A stretch of DNA of 64,000 nt from Litchfieldella anticariensis FP35 = DSM 16096 (GCF_000409775.1 NZ_KE332388.1:864777-928776); one strand, 5' to 3'; shown: positions 1 to 9,227, numbered from the stretch's first letter. Notes: a model not told the origin generated them from the letters alone. A program made the numbers and translations.

Positions 1-61
1 GGGCAAGCAGTTCTTCCGGCATCAGAATCAGTTTCGCGACTTCCTTTTGATCGTACGGCAT
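1..61 (-). CDS. N-terminus of an unidentified protein (runs off the window)
   Basis: About 20 codons are visible, beginning MPYDQKEVAKLIL and running off the left edge. A GGGAGG sequence lies about 11 nt before the ATG at 61, which favours that start. An in-frame ATG at 94 is an alternative and overlaps the stop of a short open frame (TAATG). Too little sequence is present to name a family. Confidence 0.4.
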   Translation of the reverse strand, partial: MPYDQKEVAKLILMPEELLA

Positions 62-362
62 GACAGTCGTGGCCTCCCGTAGGTGTGAATCCATTACTTG
101 GCCTCGTTCCCCAGCCTGTCCCTTGGAAGGTAGGTGAACTTCTTGCGGATCACCTTTGACCGATATCAATTCTTTGGCACTTCGACGTAATGACCCCGAA
201 TCCCAGCAATGGAAAATAACAGGATCAAGCCGTTATCCCTGAGTGGCTTCCACTACCTCAGCCACGGCCACTAGACTGCCCAAAGAATGTGTCCGAAACA
301 TTACTGGCCAAAAACACCTTTCTGACAACGCCTGACGACGCTAGTTCTTGCGGCCGATCCCA
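62..362. other. Intergenic stretch, no recognisable gene
   Basis: No credible coding frame or RNA was seen between the unknown gene at the left edge and the ada stop codon. A 23-codon open frame on the minus strand ends at 94 but resembles nothing I know. Confidence 0.4.
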
Positions 363-1463
363 TCAGTCGCATGACGGCTCCGTATGGGCAGCCTCCCTGG
401 CGAGCAGGGTTCGTTTGCGCTCGACACCCCAACGATAACCGGAGAGCGCGCCATCGGTGCGCACCACACGATGGCAGGGAATGGCAACGGCAATCGTGTT
501 GGACGCGCAGGCTCGGGCAACGGCACGCACCGCCTTCGGTGAGCCGATCCGCTCTGCCACGTCGGCATAGCTGACGGTCGAACCAAGCGGTATCTCAGTC
601 AGGGCGTGCCAAACGCGCTGCTGAAATGCGGTCCCTCGGACATCCAGCGGGAGGTCGAAACCGAGCTGTGGCGCCTCGACGAATCCCACGACATATGCCA
701 CCCACCGGTCGAAATCCTCGTCACCAGCCACCAGAGTGGCGGTCGAGAAGCGATCCTGGAATTCGTGCAGTAACTCATCTGGATCGTCACCCAGGAAGAT
801 CGCGCAGATACCCTTGCCACTGGCTGCCACCAGAATCGTGCCCAACGAACATTCCCCCAGAGCAAAGCGGATTTCCGCCCCATTGCCACCAGCACGAAAC
901 GCTGTCGGAGTCATACCAAGAATGCGCGAGGAGGCGGCATAGAAACGCCCATTGGAGTTGAATCCCGCTTCATAGATAGCCTCTGTCACCGTCTCGCTGC
1001 GTAGCAGTTCATCCCGCACTCGACCGGCACGCCATGCCGCGGCATAAGCCTTTGGCGTCAAGCCGGTGATCGATTTGAACACCCGATGGAAATGAAACCG
1101 GCTCATCCCTGCCACTTCCGCCAGGTCGTCAAGGGTGGGGGTAGTTTCGGAATTCTCGATCAAGCGGCATGCCTGGGCCACGGCTTGTGCATGGTGCTCG
1201 ATGAGCGAGATTTCCTGCGGCCGACAGCGCTTGCACGGCCGAAACCCGGCGTCCTCGGCCGCTTCGACACTGACATGGAACTCCACATTCTCCCGCCGTG
1301 GTCGCCGGGAGGCACAGGACGGCCGACAATAGATGCCGGTCGAACGCACGGCATAGACGAAAGCACCATCCGCGGCAACATCACGCTGCAGAACGGCTGC
1401 CCACTTGTCATCGTTGGAGATGAATAGTTGTGCCTGGTTCGGAGACTTCTCGATCATGGCCAT
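363..1463 (-). CDS. ada: Ada: methylphosphotriester/O6-methylguanine-DNA methyltransferase and transcriptional activator
   Basis: Full-length (366 aa) bifunctional adaptive-response protein. The N-terminal zinc domain has the four cysteines C46, C50, C77 and C80, within a YAVRSTGIYCRPSC motif; in E. coli Ada the first of these accepts methyl from phosphotriesters. An AraC-type helix-turn-helix follows (about 90-185). The C-terminal alkyltransferase domain has the active-site PCHRV motif (C330), which accepts methyl from O6-methylguanine. Methylated Ada activates its own gene in E. coli. An AAAGGAA ribosome site precedes the ATG at 1463; an ATG two codons in is possible. The gene stands alone, divergent from the SDR gene. 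Confidence 0.95.
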   Translation of the reverse strand: MAMIEKSPNQAQLFISNDDKWAAVLQRDVAADGAFVYAVRSTGIYCRPSCASRRPRRENVEFHVSVEAAEDAGFRPCKRCRPQEISLIEHHAQAVAQACRLIENSETTPTLDDLAEVAGMSRFHFHRVFKSITGLTPKAYAAAWRAGRVRDELLRSETVTEAIYEAGFNSNGRFYAASSRILGMTPTAFRAGGNGAEIRFALGECSLGTILVAASGKGICAIFLGDDPDELLHEFQDRFSTATLVAGDEDFDRWVAYVVGFVEAPQLGFDLPLDVRGTAFQQRVWHALTEIPLGSTVSYADVAERIGSPKAVRAVARACASNTIAVAIPCHRVVRTDGALSGYRWGVERKRTLLAREAAHTEPSCD

Positions 1464-1717
1464 GGTAGGTTCCTTTCCCGATTTCGGGCGCTACGGTTGT
1501 CATGATTGAACAGCATGGCTTCCTTGTGCTTATCCGGCACTTCGTCTCTTGCTCTCGAATTCCCGTTGCCAAGCGTATGCCATGGGCAGAGCGTAGCATC
1601 GCCAAGAGCAGATATTTGGCAGCAAGAAGCGGAGTGAGCGTGACAGGCCAGTCCCGCATGGTGGATGTCAGGGTCATGATCTTGGCCCTGAATGCAAACC
1701 ATCGGAGGACATTCAAG

Positions 1718-2488
1718 ATGAAAACACTTGTCGGAAAGGTGGCCATCGTCACGGGCGCCAGTTCAGGAATCGGCTATGCCAGCGCCAAGCTATTCGCCGA
1801 GGAAGGCGCCAAGGTCGTCGTCTGCGGGCGTCGTCAATCAGCACTCGAGGCACTCGTCGCCGATATCGAGCAATCAGGCGGTGACGCCGCGATCGTGGTA
1901 GGTGACATTCGCGATGAAGACCTGGCCAAGGCACTGGTCGACACGGCACTCGAGCGTTTCGGTGGACTGGATATTGCCTTCAATAACGCCGGAGCAATGG
2001 GCGCGATGGCACCGGTATCCGATATGACTCTACGCGATTGGCGAGAGACGCTCGATACCAATCTGACCAGCGCTTTCCTGGGAGCCAAATACCAGGTACC
2101 CGCTATGCTGGAGCGAGGCCAAGGAAGCCTGATCTTCACCTCGAGCTTCGTCGGCCATTCGGTCGGCATTCCAGGCAAGGCGGCCTATGCCGCGAGTAAG
2201 GCGGGTATCGTCGGTCTCGTGCAATCTCTCGTAGCGGAATTCGGCGCCAACGGCATTCGCGCCAATGCCCTGCTGCCCGGCGGTACCGATACTCCTTCCA
2301 ACATCGCCAACGCTCCCGATGCCGGTCCAGAGGTGCGAGCATTCGTCGAGAACCTGCACGCCTTGAAGCGTATGGCAGCCCCTGAGGAAATCGCCAGGGC
2401 GGCGCTACATCTCGCGTCCGAGGCCTCCAGCTTCATCACCGGGACAGCCCTACTGGTCGATGGTGGCGTCTCCATCACTCGAACGTAA
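1718..2488 (+). CDS. SDR-family oxidoreductase
   Basis: Classical short-chain dehydrogenase/reductase of 256 aa. The cofactor loop TGASSGIG is at about residues 12-19, NNAG near residue 88, and the catalytic YAASK motif at about 157-161 follows the active-site serine. A proline-glycine turn (LPGGTDTP) and the terminal VDGG motif are typical. The frame is open further upstream, but GGAGGA lies 8 nt before the ATG at 1718 and the protein aligns with the family only from MKTLVGK. Substrate cannot be read from sequence; the ARG-containing CGRRQ segment after beta-2 suggests NADP(H). It is followed by a strong hairpin. Confidence 0.9.
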   Translation: MKTLVGKVAIVTGASSGIGYASAKLFAEEGAKVVVCGRRQSALEALVADIEQSGGDAAIVVGDIRDEDLAKALVDTALERFGGLDIAFNNAGAMGAMAPVSDMTLRDWRETLDTNLTSAFLGAKYQVPAMLERGQGSLIFTSSFVGHSVGIPGKAAYAASKAGIVGLVQSLVAEFGANGIRANALLPGGTDTPSNIANAPDAGPEVRAFVENLHALKRMAAPEEIARAALHLASEASSFITGTALLVDGGVSITRT

Positions 2489-2509
2489 TCACTCCCTGCC
2501 ACCCAATGA

Positions 2510-2544
2510 CCGAGGATCCCACTCATCTTGAGCGGGATCCTCGG
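2510..2544 (+). terminator. Strong hairpin after the SDR gene
   Basis: CCGAGGATCCC pairs perfectly with GGGATCCTCGG (11 bp, 13-nt loop) starting 21 nt after the SDR stop. The trailing T-tract is poor, so termination efficiency is uncertain. Confidence 0.7.
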
Positions 2545-2866
2545 TCTTCGATGGACATCGCTGGGGCACTCGGCACCATCCGAGGCGTCTGCTTGTCCGA
2601 ATCCATGAAAGTCACAGCCACAGCAAGCTGCCACGCGGGACAGTTACCTCATTCTCAGAGGGTCAATTGATTGAAATAACACCTTAAGCGACTGCTAATC
2701 AGCCTATAGAACTCAACAAAATCCAGATAATCTTATATATTAATTTATATTTATATACATCAAGCTAAGATAGCAAACCAGCCGATTATAAAACAGAAAC
2801 TAGAATTACGAATCATCCTGGACACGATGATTATTTTCATTTCGCCAATTCAATAGTGAGAAATGA
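2545..2866. other. AT-rich upstream region of the secretion genes
   Basis: From about 2650 the base composition drops sharply compared with neighbouring genes, with runs such as TTATATATTAATTTATATTT. No gene is seen. It probably holds the promoter of the type I secretion operon, and the composition is typical of acquired DNA bound by H-NS-like proteins (inference). Confidence 0.5.
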
Positions 2867-4636
2867 ATGCCCCCGCGCAAGGATGCCACTGACCTTCAGC
2901 TTGCATTACGAAAGTGCAGAAGCTCATTTTTGATGACGGCTTTTTTCAGCATGTTCATCAACCTGCTGATGCTGGTCCCCGCCCTCTATATGCTACAGGT
3001 CTACGACCGGGCGATCTCCTCACGAAGTGAGGACACACTGCTGATGTTGACCGTGGTGGTCATTTTTCTGTTTGCCGTCATGGGCAGCCTGGAAATAGTT
3101 CGCTCCCGGATTCTGGTCAGGGTCGGCAACCGCCTGGATACGCTAATCAGAGAGCGTATCTATAGCACCATGTTCCATGGAAGTGTGGCCACACCGGCTC
3201 ACCAGACCTCTCAACCCTTGAGCGATTTGACCAACCTTCGCCAGTTTCTTTCAAGCAATGGCCTATTCGCTTTCTTTGACGCCCCTTGGGCGCCAATCTA
3301 TATCGGCGTGTTGTTTTTATTCAATTTCTGGTTCGGCGTTTTTTCCATTTTCGCAGGCACCACGCTGATTGCATTGGCAATCTTCAACGAACTATCCACC
3401 AAGAAATTACTGACCGAGGCCAATGCCGAGCACATCAAGGCTCGCGATCATGCCAACAGCAATCTGCGCAATGCCGAAGTCTTGCACGCCATGGGTATGC
3501 TTCCCGCCATCATGGCACGTTGGTCCACAAGGTATCACCTCTTCCTGGCGCTGCAATCCCAGGCCAGTGACCGTGCTGGAATGATGACCAACACTTCCAA
3601 AGTGCTGCGTCTGTTGTTCCAGTCATTGATACTGGGTTTAGGTGCATTTCTCGTACTACAAGGCGATATGACACCGGGCATGATGATTGCCGGTTCCATT
3701 ATCATGGGTCGGGCTCTTGCACCTATCGACCAGATGATAAGCAGTTGGAAAGGGCTCGTCAGTTCACGCAATGCCTATCAACGGCTGAACGAGTTACTTG
3801 GCCAGTTTCCTGCCGAATCAAGCCGGATGTCGCTACCCGCCCCTCACGGCAATATCGTTATCGAGGGAGTGACAGCAGCCCCGCCGGGCGCCAAGCTCGC
3901 CGTCATTCGCAATATCAATATGACGGTCAGCCAAGGCGAACACATTGGCATCATCGGACCCAGTGCCGCTGGAAAGTCCACCTTGGTCCGTGTGCTATTG
4001 GGGATATGGCCTTCCCAAGTGGGGAAAGTACGTCTCGATGGCGCCGATATTGCCCAATGGAACCGCGATGAACTGGGTCCCCATATCGGCTACCTACCTC
4101 AAGACATCGAACTTTTCGATGGCACCATCAGCGAGAACATCGCTCGCTTCGCTGAAGTCGATAGCCAGAAGGTCGTCATGGCCGCCAAGAAAGCCGGCGT
4201 GCACGATATGATCCTGCGTCTTCCGAATGGCTATGACACCTACATCACAGCCTCCAGCGGTGCACTATCCGGTGGGCAACGTCAGCGTGTGGGACTGGCC
4301 CGCGCTCTTTATGGCGATCCGGTACTGGTGGTATTGGATGAACCCAACGCGAATCTCGACGACAGCGGCGATCGTGCATTATCCCAAGCATTGCTGCAGC
4401 TCAAGAAGGAAGGCACGACAGTATTCGTCATCAGTCACCGCACCAGCGCACTCAGAACCGTCGATAAGCTTCTGGTACTCAAAGACGGTCAGATCAGCAT
4501 GTTTGGGCCACGTGATCAAGTCGCGGCAAAACTCGCCACATCCCAAGCCGACCAGAAGCCCGGCTTGAAGCCTCGGACGGCTAATGCAAGCGATCCGCAA
4601 CGGCTATCCGGTAACGAGAGCAAAGTCGATGGCTGA
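2867..4636 (+). CDS. Type I secretion permease/ATPase (PrtD/HlyB class)
   Basis: 589-aa inner-membrane ABC exporter that energises type I secretion. The N-terminal half (about 20-310) carries the transmembrane domain, starting with a hydrophobic segment at about 22-45; no C39 peptidase domain is present, so substrates are not leader-cleaved here. The nucleotide-binding domain has Walker A GPSAAGKST (about 364-372), signature LSGGQRQR (about 467), Walker B VVLDEP and the VISHR switch histidine. It resembles the PrtD subgroup that exports RTX proteins and lipases. Its last codons overlap the fusion-protein gene, indicating one operon with the next two genes. The ribosome site before the ATG is weak. 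Confidence 0.92.
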   Translation: MPPRKDATDLQLALRKCRSSFLMTAFFSMFINLLMLVPALYMLQVYDRAISSRSEDTLLMLTVVVIFLFAVMGSLEIVRSRILVRVGNRLDTLIRERIYSTMFHGSVATPAHQTSQPLSDLTNLRQFLSSNGLFAFFDAPWAPIYIGVLFLFNFWFGVFSIFAGTTLIALAIFNELSTKKLLTEANAEHIKARDHANSNLRNAEVLHAMGMLPAIMARWSTRYHLFLALQSQASDRAGMMTNTSKVLRLLFQSLILGLGAFLVLQGDMTPGMMIAGSIIMGRALAPIDQMISSWKGLVSSRNAYQRLNELLGQFPAESSRMSLPAPHGNIVIEGVTAAPPGAKLAVIRNINMTVSQGEHIGIIGPSAAGKSTLVRVLLGIWPSQVGKVRLDGADIAQWNRDELGPHIGYLPQDIELFDGTISENIARFAEVDSQKVVMAAKKAGVHDMILRLPNGYDTYITASSGALSGGQRQRVGLARALYGDPVLVVLDEPNANLDDSGDRALSQALLQLKKEGTTVFVISHRTSALRTVDKLLVLKDGQISMFGPRDQVAAKLATSQADQKPGLKPRTANASDPQRLSGNESKVDG

Positions 4637-6005
4637 CAATCATCATTCTTCCCGGCTGGCCAGCGCACAGCCATCCCGTAAATCCAGCGACGAGAAAGAC
4701 GTTGTTCAAGACGCCAAGGTGCCGGTCAGCGACAGGGGCTACCAGCGCCTGGGCTTGATCATCCTGCTAATCGCCTTCGGCGGGTTTGGTGGATGGGCAC
4801 TGTTGGCCAATCTTGCCGTGGTCGTGGTGGCCCCCGGTGCCGTTTCGGTGGAATCGTTCAAGAAAACCATCCAGCACTTCGAGGGCGGCATTGTCAGCGA
4901 TATTCTGGTCAGTGACGGCGATCATGTCGAAGCAGGCGCACCACTCATCGTGCTCGATATTACCCAGGTGTTATCACAACTGGAAATTGCCAGGTCACAG
5001 TACGCTATCAATCGGGCCAACGAAGTACGCTTGATGGCCGAGCAGAGCAATGCCGAGACCCTGACCTTCCCCTCTGAACTCCTCGACAGCGACTCGACCC
5101 GCGTCAATGAAGTTCTGGCCATACAGCAGAGTCTGTTTCTCTCCAGGCGCCAAGCATTGCAGGGTGCCTTGGAGGCGCTCGACCAGCAGATCGTTCAAAT
5201 GAACGAGCAGATCAACGGACTGCGGACCCAAATCGGTGTAAACCAAAAGCTGGTGGCGTCACTAAGTGCGGAGTCGAATGACTTCCGTTCACTGTTCGCG
5301 GAAGGCCTAAGTGATAACCAGCATCTACGAGAGTTGGATCGCCGAATACTTCAATACGAAAGAGAAATCGCCCAGTACGAATCCGAGATCGCCCGTTTGC
5401 AGTCTCAAATCAGCGAGAACGAGGTACAGAAGCAAGTCAGGCTGCAAGAGTTCCAGAAGGAAATCGGTGAGCAATTGAGCCAGGTTCAAACCCGAATCGC
5501 CGAGGCCGAGGAACGGATCACCGCTCTGAGCGATCAACTTCGACGCACCACACTAACCGCGCCAGTCTCCGGCACTGTCGTGGGGCTGCAGGTACATACC
5601 ATAGGCGCCGTGATTCACCCAGGCGATCCCATCATGGACATCGTGCCCTCGGGTGATGGCTTTGTCGTCGAAGCACGCATCCCGGATCACGACATCGACA
5701 GCATCCATTCCGGCCAATTCGCCGAAATCCGCTTCAGCGCCTTCAATCAGCGCCTGAGCAACGTCATCGAGGGCGAAGTCATCCATGTCTCCGCCGACAG
5801 CTTCCAGGACGAGGCCACCGGCGCTCGCTTCTACAAGGCTCGAATCAAGGTTACCGAGGAAGGCAAGCGGCAAATGACCGCCAATATGCAGTTGCTCGCC
5901 GGCATGCCGGCGGAAGTGATGATTCGTACGGGTGAACGCACTTTCGCCAGCTATATCATCAAGCCGATCACCGACATGCTGGCACGTGCGATGCGGGAGG
6001 GATGA
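4629..6005 (+). CDS. Type I secretion membrane fusion protein (HlyD family)
   Basis: 458-aa periplasmic adaptor linking the ABC exporter to the outer-membrane channel. It has one transmembrane helix at about residues 41-62, a biotinyl-lipoyl-like segment (GGIVSDILVSDGDHVEAG), a long coiled coil rich in Gln and Glu (about 110-300) and the closing lipoyl half (LTAPVSGTVVGLQVHT) followed by a beta-barrel domain. The ATG at 4629 overlaps the ABC stop codon by 8 nt, which suggests translational coupling; an upstream in-frame ATG at 4584 would add 15 unconserved residues. Family members act as trimers or hexamers. Confidence 0.92.
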   Translation: MADNHHSSRLASAQPSRKSSDEKDVVQDAKVPVSDRGYQRLGLIILLIAFGGFGGWALLANLAVVVVAPGAVSVESFKKTIQHFEGGIVSDILVSDGDHVEAGAPLIVLDITQVLSQLEIARSQYAINRANEVRLMAEQSNAETLTFPSELLDSDSTRVNEVLAIQQSLFLSRRQALQGALEALDQQIVQMNEQINGLRTQIGVNQKLVASLSAESNDFRSLFAEGLSDNQHLRELDRRILQYEREIAQYESEIARLQSQISENEVQKQVRLQEFQKEIGEQLSQVQTRIAEAEERITALSDQLRRTTLTAPVSGTVVGLQVHTIGAVIHPGDPIMDIVPSGDGFVVEARIPDHDIDSIHSGQFAEIRFSAFNQRLSNVIEGEVIHVSADSFQDEATGARFYKARIKVTEEGKRQMTANMQLLAGMPAEVMIRTGERTFASYIIKPITDMLARAMREG

Positions 6006-7492
6006 TGCAGGCCAGGCATGCACGGAAACGGTTCCATCACTGGCTTGGCACGGCAGTATTGATGGCGGGTGCGGGGATCGCCCATGCTCAGTATCAAGCC
6101 CCACCTGAAATTGGCGAAGAGAATGCGTCGATTGCCATATCGGCAACAGGAGAAGCCAGCCTGCCGCAACAGGAGGATTCCCGGCGCATGCTCCCGTCAT
6201 TGCCGGGCCTGTTGGCGTTGGCACTGGAAAACGATGCGGGGCTGAGGCGGCAGCGCTTCGAAATGCAGGCTACCCGCCAGGAAATTCCCAAGGCCCAGGC
6301 GGGTCTCAAGCCTCAATTGAGCGCCTCCTATTCCTACCTTTATCAGAACTCGAGCAATATCTACACCGAAAACCCGGAGAACTACGCCCAGAACGACCTT
6401 TATGACGAGCGAGTCTCCGGCGAGCTCACGGAAAACTACTGGCAGGTACAACTGACCCAGCCGTTGTTCAGCCTGGAACGCTGGCGCCGAATAGACCAGG
6501 CCGAGGTACAGGTGACCGCGGCAAGGTTACGTCTAGCGGCTGCCGAGCAGGATCTCGCCCTGCAAGTCATCGAAGCCTATTTGAACGCCTACCTTGCTTC
6601 ACACAAGCTGGGCCTGCTCGAATCCAAGCGCGAGGCCCTGGTACTGAAAAGCCGCCAAGCCCAACGCGCCTTCGAGCTTGGCGTCGGAGATCGCATCAAC
6701 CTTCTCGAAGCCCAGTCACGCCTCGATCAGGCCATGTCCGACCAGGTGCAAGCCGAAAACGATCTGGACAATGCCCTGAGCGTGCTCGAACGCCTAACGG
6801 GGGTACTACCCGATTTACACGGCTATTCGCTGCATGATTTACAGCGCGTTGCCATCGAGGCCGACTGGGGAGAGCCCGACGTCTGGCTGGGGCGCACGGC
6901 AGGCAATTTGCAGGTGCTGTTGGCCGAACAGGAACTGCGGATCGCCGAGGCTGACACCAGCGTGCGTCGCGCTGGCTACTACCCCGAGGTCAATCTCAAC
7001 CTGAGTTACGGCGATCGCGATAGTTCCGATCAACTGCGCGCCAGTGAAGACACTCGGACCAGTATCGAGGTTCAGGTACCCATTTATCGTGGTGGTTACA
7101 CGTCAGCCAATGTCCGGCAGGGCGAACTCACCGTCAGCGCCGGGCGAGCCGCTATTTCCAACGAGCGCAGGCTCGCCCAGCAAGAAGTTCGTCAGTACCT
7201 GCGCGGCCTCAACGGCGAGGTACGTCAGCTCGAAGCCCTCAAGCACTCCATCGAATCAAGTGAGCTGTTTCTCGAGGCAGCCGAAAAAGGCGAACGACTC
7301 GGCCTGCGCGATCTCGTCGACGTGCTCGATGCTCGCGCCGATTTGTATGACCTGCGCATCCAATTCGTCGAAACCATCGGTCAGTATCTTTTCGCAAGAT
7401 TGAGCCTTGAAGCCGCAGTTGGCGAACTCGAGACAAGCGACTTGCAAGACGCCATGGAGTTGCTGAACAGCATTACAGGGATGAAAGGCTAG
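6002..7492 (+). CDS. TolC-family outer-membrane channel of the type I system
   Basis: 496-aa outer membrane efflux protein. A signal peptide ends at about residue 29 (AGIAHA/Q). The two repeated outer-membrane-efflux halves are visible: long helices with AEQDLALQVIEAYLNAYLA in the first and AGYYPEVNLNLSYGDRDSSDQ in the second. It overlaps the fusion-protein stop by 4 nt (ATGA), so the three secretion genes form one unit. Its last ~60 nt are repeated in decayed form 708 nt downstream (8131-8210), showing that this gene's 3' end took part in a tandem duplication. Confidence 0.92.
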   Translation: MMQARHARKRFHHWLGTAVLMAGAGIAHAQYQAPPEIGEENASIAISATGEASLPQQEDSRRMLPSLPGLLALALENDAGLRRQRFEMQATRQEIPKAQAGLKPQLSASYSYLYQNSSNIYTENPENYAQNDLYDERVSGELTENYWQVQLTQPLFSLERWRRIDQAEVQVTAARLRLAAAEQDLALQVIEAYLNAYLASHKLGLLESKREALVLKSRQAQRAFELGVGDRINLLEAQSRLDQAMSDQVQAENDLDNALSVLERLTGVLPDLHGYSLHDLQRVAIEADWGEPDVWLGRTAGNLQVLLAEQELRIAEADTSVRRAGYYPEVNLNLSYGDRDSSDQLRASEDTRTSIEVQVPIYRGGYTSANVRQGELTVSAGRAAISNERRLAQQEVRQYLRGLNGEVRQLEALKHSIESSELFLEAAEKGERLGLRDLVDVLDARADLYDLRIQFVETIGQYLFARLSLEAAVGELETSDLQDAMELLNSITGMKG

Positions 7493-7655
7493 TGTTTGGC
7501 AGCCCAGATACGCGAGGATTCAAAAGACCTGCGCGAATCCGAACTTGGCAGAAATACTCCACATGCACAAAATTATCCATATCAATTCATCGAACAAAGC
7601 CCGACTTTTGGCTCTTTTTTTTTCTTAGACAGGTCGCCCAACTTGACTCATCAAT

Positions 7656-7674
7656 GTATGCTAATCAAGCATAC
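7656..7674 (+). promoter_or_regulatory. Inverted repeat upstream of the small T1SS-linked gene
   Basis: GTATGCT-AATCA-AGCATAC is a perfect 7-bp inverted repeat that ends 24 nt before the ATG at 7699. A shorter version (GTAT-TCTG-ATAC, 8380-8391) lies at the matching place in the duplicated copy. It could be an operator or an mRNA hairpin. Confidence 0.35.
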
Positions 7675-7698
7675 CCTTGAAACTGAAAGGAAATCAGA

Positions 7699-8109
7699 AT
7701 GAGTGTATCAGGGATCAGCAACCACAATGCATACATTGTAACCGGTGATGTACGTTTATTAACAGAAATATCTCCATCTGCAGCAAGAAAACTATCTCCC
7801 TCTGAAATCGCAGCGCTTGATGCGCGTATCAACCCCAACCCTGAGGTCAAGCCCGCAGACAACTCTCCAGAAAATCTATATGCGGAAATAACCGTGGGTG
7901 GAAAAGTAGTCGCCAAGGTATGGAGCACGGGAATCGCTCAAGTACCAAACTCTTATTCGGGTGAACTAAGTATGTCCGGAGGAGGGGAAAGCTTGGCTCG
8001 CAAGCGTGCCGAGCAGATAGCCGAGACATTGGGAGGAAGGATCAACTATACTCAGAACGCTTCCTCTTACAGTTTCTCTGAGTCGCTCGAAAGACTTCTA
8101 TCCACTTAG
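7699..8109 (+). CDS. Small unknown protein encoded beside the T1SS
   Basis: 136-aa protein of no family I recognise, without signal peptide or membrane segment. The N-terminal part has a conserved-looking stretch, TEISPSAARKLSPSEIAALD (about 23-42), the middle has AEITVGGKVVAKVWSTGIAQ, and the end is Ser-rich. AAAGGAAATC precedes the ATG. The paralogue at 8419 shares most of this, and the protein at 10789 shares the N-terminal motif. Its position directly after the secretion genes suggests cargo or an accessory factor of the T1SS; this is inference, as there are no RTX repeats. Confidence 0.6.
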   Translation: MSVSGISNHNAYIVTGDVRLLTEISPSAARKLSPSEIAALDARINPNPEVKPADNSPENLYAEITVGGKVVAKVWSTGIAQVPNSYSGELSMSGGGESLARKRAEQIAETLGGRINYTQNASSYSFSESLERLLST

Positions 8110-8418
8110 TATAAACCACCTTGCAAGACAGTAACTCGAGGCAAGCAACTTGCAAGACGCTATGGTGTAGCTAAATAGCATTACACGCATGAGAGGCTAA
8201 AGGATTGGCAGCCCACACAAGGTACACGCTTTGGCCGAGTACGCAATAGACCTGTACGAACCCTGGTTTTGCGGAAAAACACGCACAAGCATAAAACGAG
8301 CCATATTAATGCATTGAACACAGCCTACTTTTTGGCTCTTTTCATTCTTTTGACGTATCGCCCGACCCGGTACATCAAGGTATTCTGATACAAGGAAGCT
8401 CTCTTAAAGGGAAGTAAG
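8110..8418. other. Decayed copy of the tolC 3' end and leader region
   Basis: Carries no intact gene. From about 8131 it aligns with 7426-7698, with stop codons in the old tolC frame. It still contains an AGCC...GGCTCTTTT element and a small inverted repeat before the paralogue start. Confidence 0.65.
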
Positions 8419-8804
8419 ATGGGTATACCAAGGACCGGTAGCCACGCCACACGAATCGTACTCAACGAGATACCAGCAGTCAAAGGCAAGCTTTCAGCAG
8501 GAAAGTTGCCTACCTTTGAAGCCGAAGCGCCCGAGGCGCCTCGCAGCCGCGTCAACACAGATCCAGATTTCAAGACCGCCGTCAACTCACCGATAAATCC
8601 ATATGTAGAAATAGCTGTGGGTGAAGAAGTGGTCGCCAAGGCATGGAGTTCTGGAATTGCTAAAGTGCCAAACTCTTACCTGGGAAAATCAAGAAGGCCT
8701 GGAGAAGGAGAGAATTCATCTCTCAAGCGCACTGAACAAATACCCGAGCCCTTAGGAGGAAACCCAGCCATACTCGAAGACCTTTTTATTACAGCCTTTC
8801 CGTT
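8419..8804 (+). pseudogene. Truncated paralogue of the small T1SS-linked protein
   Basis: Reads MGIPRTGS at its start and aligns with the 136-aa protein through EIAVGEEVVAKAWSSGIAKV (compare EITVGGKVVAKVWSTGIAQV) and RTEQIPEPLGG (compare RAEQIAETLGG). Nucleotide similarity continues to the TTACAGCCTTTCCG segment just before 8805, where the IS left end begins; the downstream frame to 8871 is IS sequence. The missing 3' end is not found on the other side of the IS, so the gene was truncated, not merely interrupted. The start has an AAGGGAAGTAAG ribosome site. Confidence 0.65.
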
Positions 8805-8858
8805 TGGACTTCCCCCACTTCAGTGGACACGCATCGCTAACCGCTATGGAGGTGAACG

Positions 8859-9227
8859 ATGCCGGCAATGAATACGGGGAAGAAGACTCAAAAGTATTCG
8901 GTTGAATTCAAGGTCAAAGCTGTCCAGTGGAGCCATCAGTCCCACCGAAGTGTCAAAGGCGTAGCCGAAGCGCTGGATATTCACCCCTTCATGCTGTCAC
9001 GCTGGCGCAAGGAATACCGGGAAGGGAAATTTGCCATGAGCAAGCCGAAGGCGCCGCCAGACGCCAAGAAGCAACTGAAAGAACAGGATGAGATCAACCG
9101 TCTCAAGCGCCGAGTCGCTGAGCTGGAAGAGGAGAATGACATCTTAAAAAAGTGGCAACGTTTCCAGGCGGAAGCACGCAGGAAGCCTTCCGGTTCGTCT
9201 GGAAACACCGGGAACGATACTCCGTAA
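8859..9227 (+). CDS. IS3-family OrfA (helix-turn-helix protein)
   Basis: 122-aa OrfA of the IS. The N-terminal helix-turn-helix (YSVEFKVKAVQWSH...HPFMLSRWRKEYREG) binds the IS ends, and a C-terminal leucine-zipper-like stretch (LKRRVAELEEENDILKK) mediates multimerisation in the family. GGAGGTGAACG precedes the ATG. Near the 3' end a slippery A AAA AAG heptamer allows a shift into the orfB frame, giving the OrfAB transposase. Confidence 0.85.
   Translation: MPAMNTGKKTQKYSVEFKVKAVQWSHQSHRSVKGVAEALDIHPFMLSRWRKEYREGKFAMSKPKAPPDAKKQLKEQDEINRLKRRVAELEEENDILKKWQRFQAEARRKPSGSSGNTGNDTP
9146..9152 (+). other. Programmed -1 frameshift site of the IS
   Basis: AAAAAAG is in the correct register: orfA codons read TTA AAA AAG, and orfB lies in the -1 frame. 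This is the canonical IS3-family slippery heptamer. Confidence 0.8.

Larger units (their letters stand above)
7426..8804 (+). repeat. Diverged tandem duplication: tolC 3' end plus small gene
   Basis: Unit 1 runs from about 7426 to 8109 and unit 2 from about 8131 to 8804, offset 708-720 nt. Matching landmarks are CTTGCAAGACGC (7441 and 8149), TTGGCAGCCCA (about 7495 and 8204), an AGCC/TTTTGGCTCTTTT element (about 7598 and 8322) and the two ATGs (7699 and 8419). Unit 2 lost the tolC frame and was truncated by the IS at its 3' end. Confidence 0.75.

Noticed and set aside
1502-1717. N-terminal extension of the SDR protein
   Set aside because: The family fold starts at 1718, which has a strong GGAGGA site; the extension has no SDR features.
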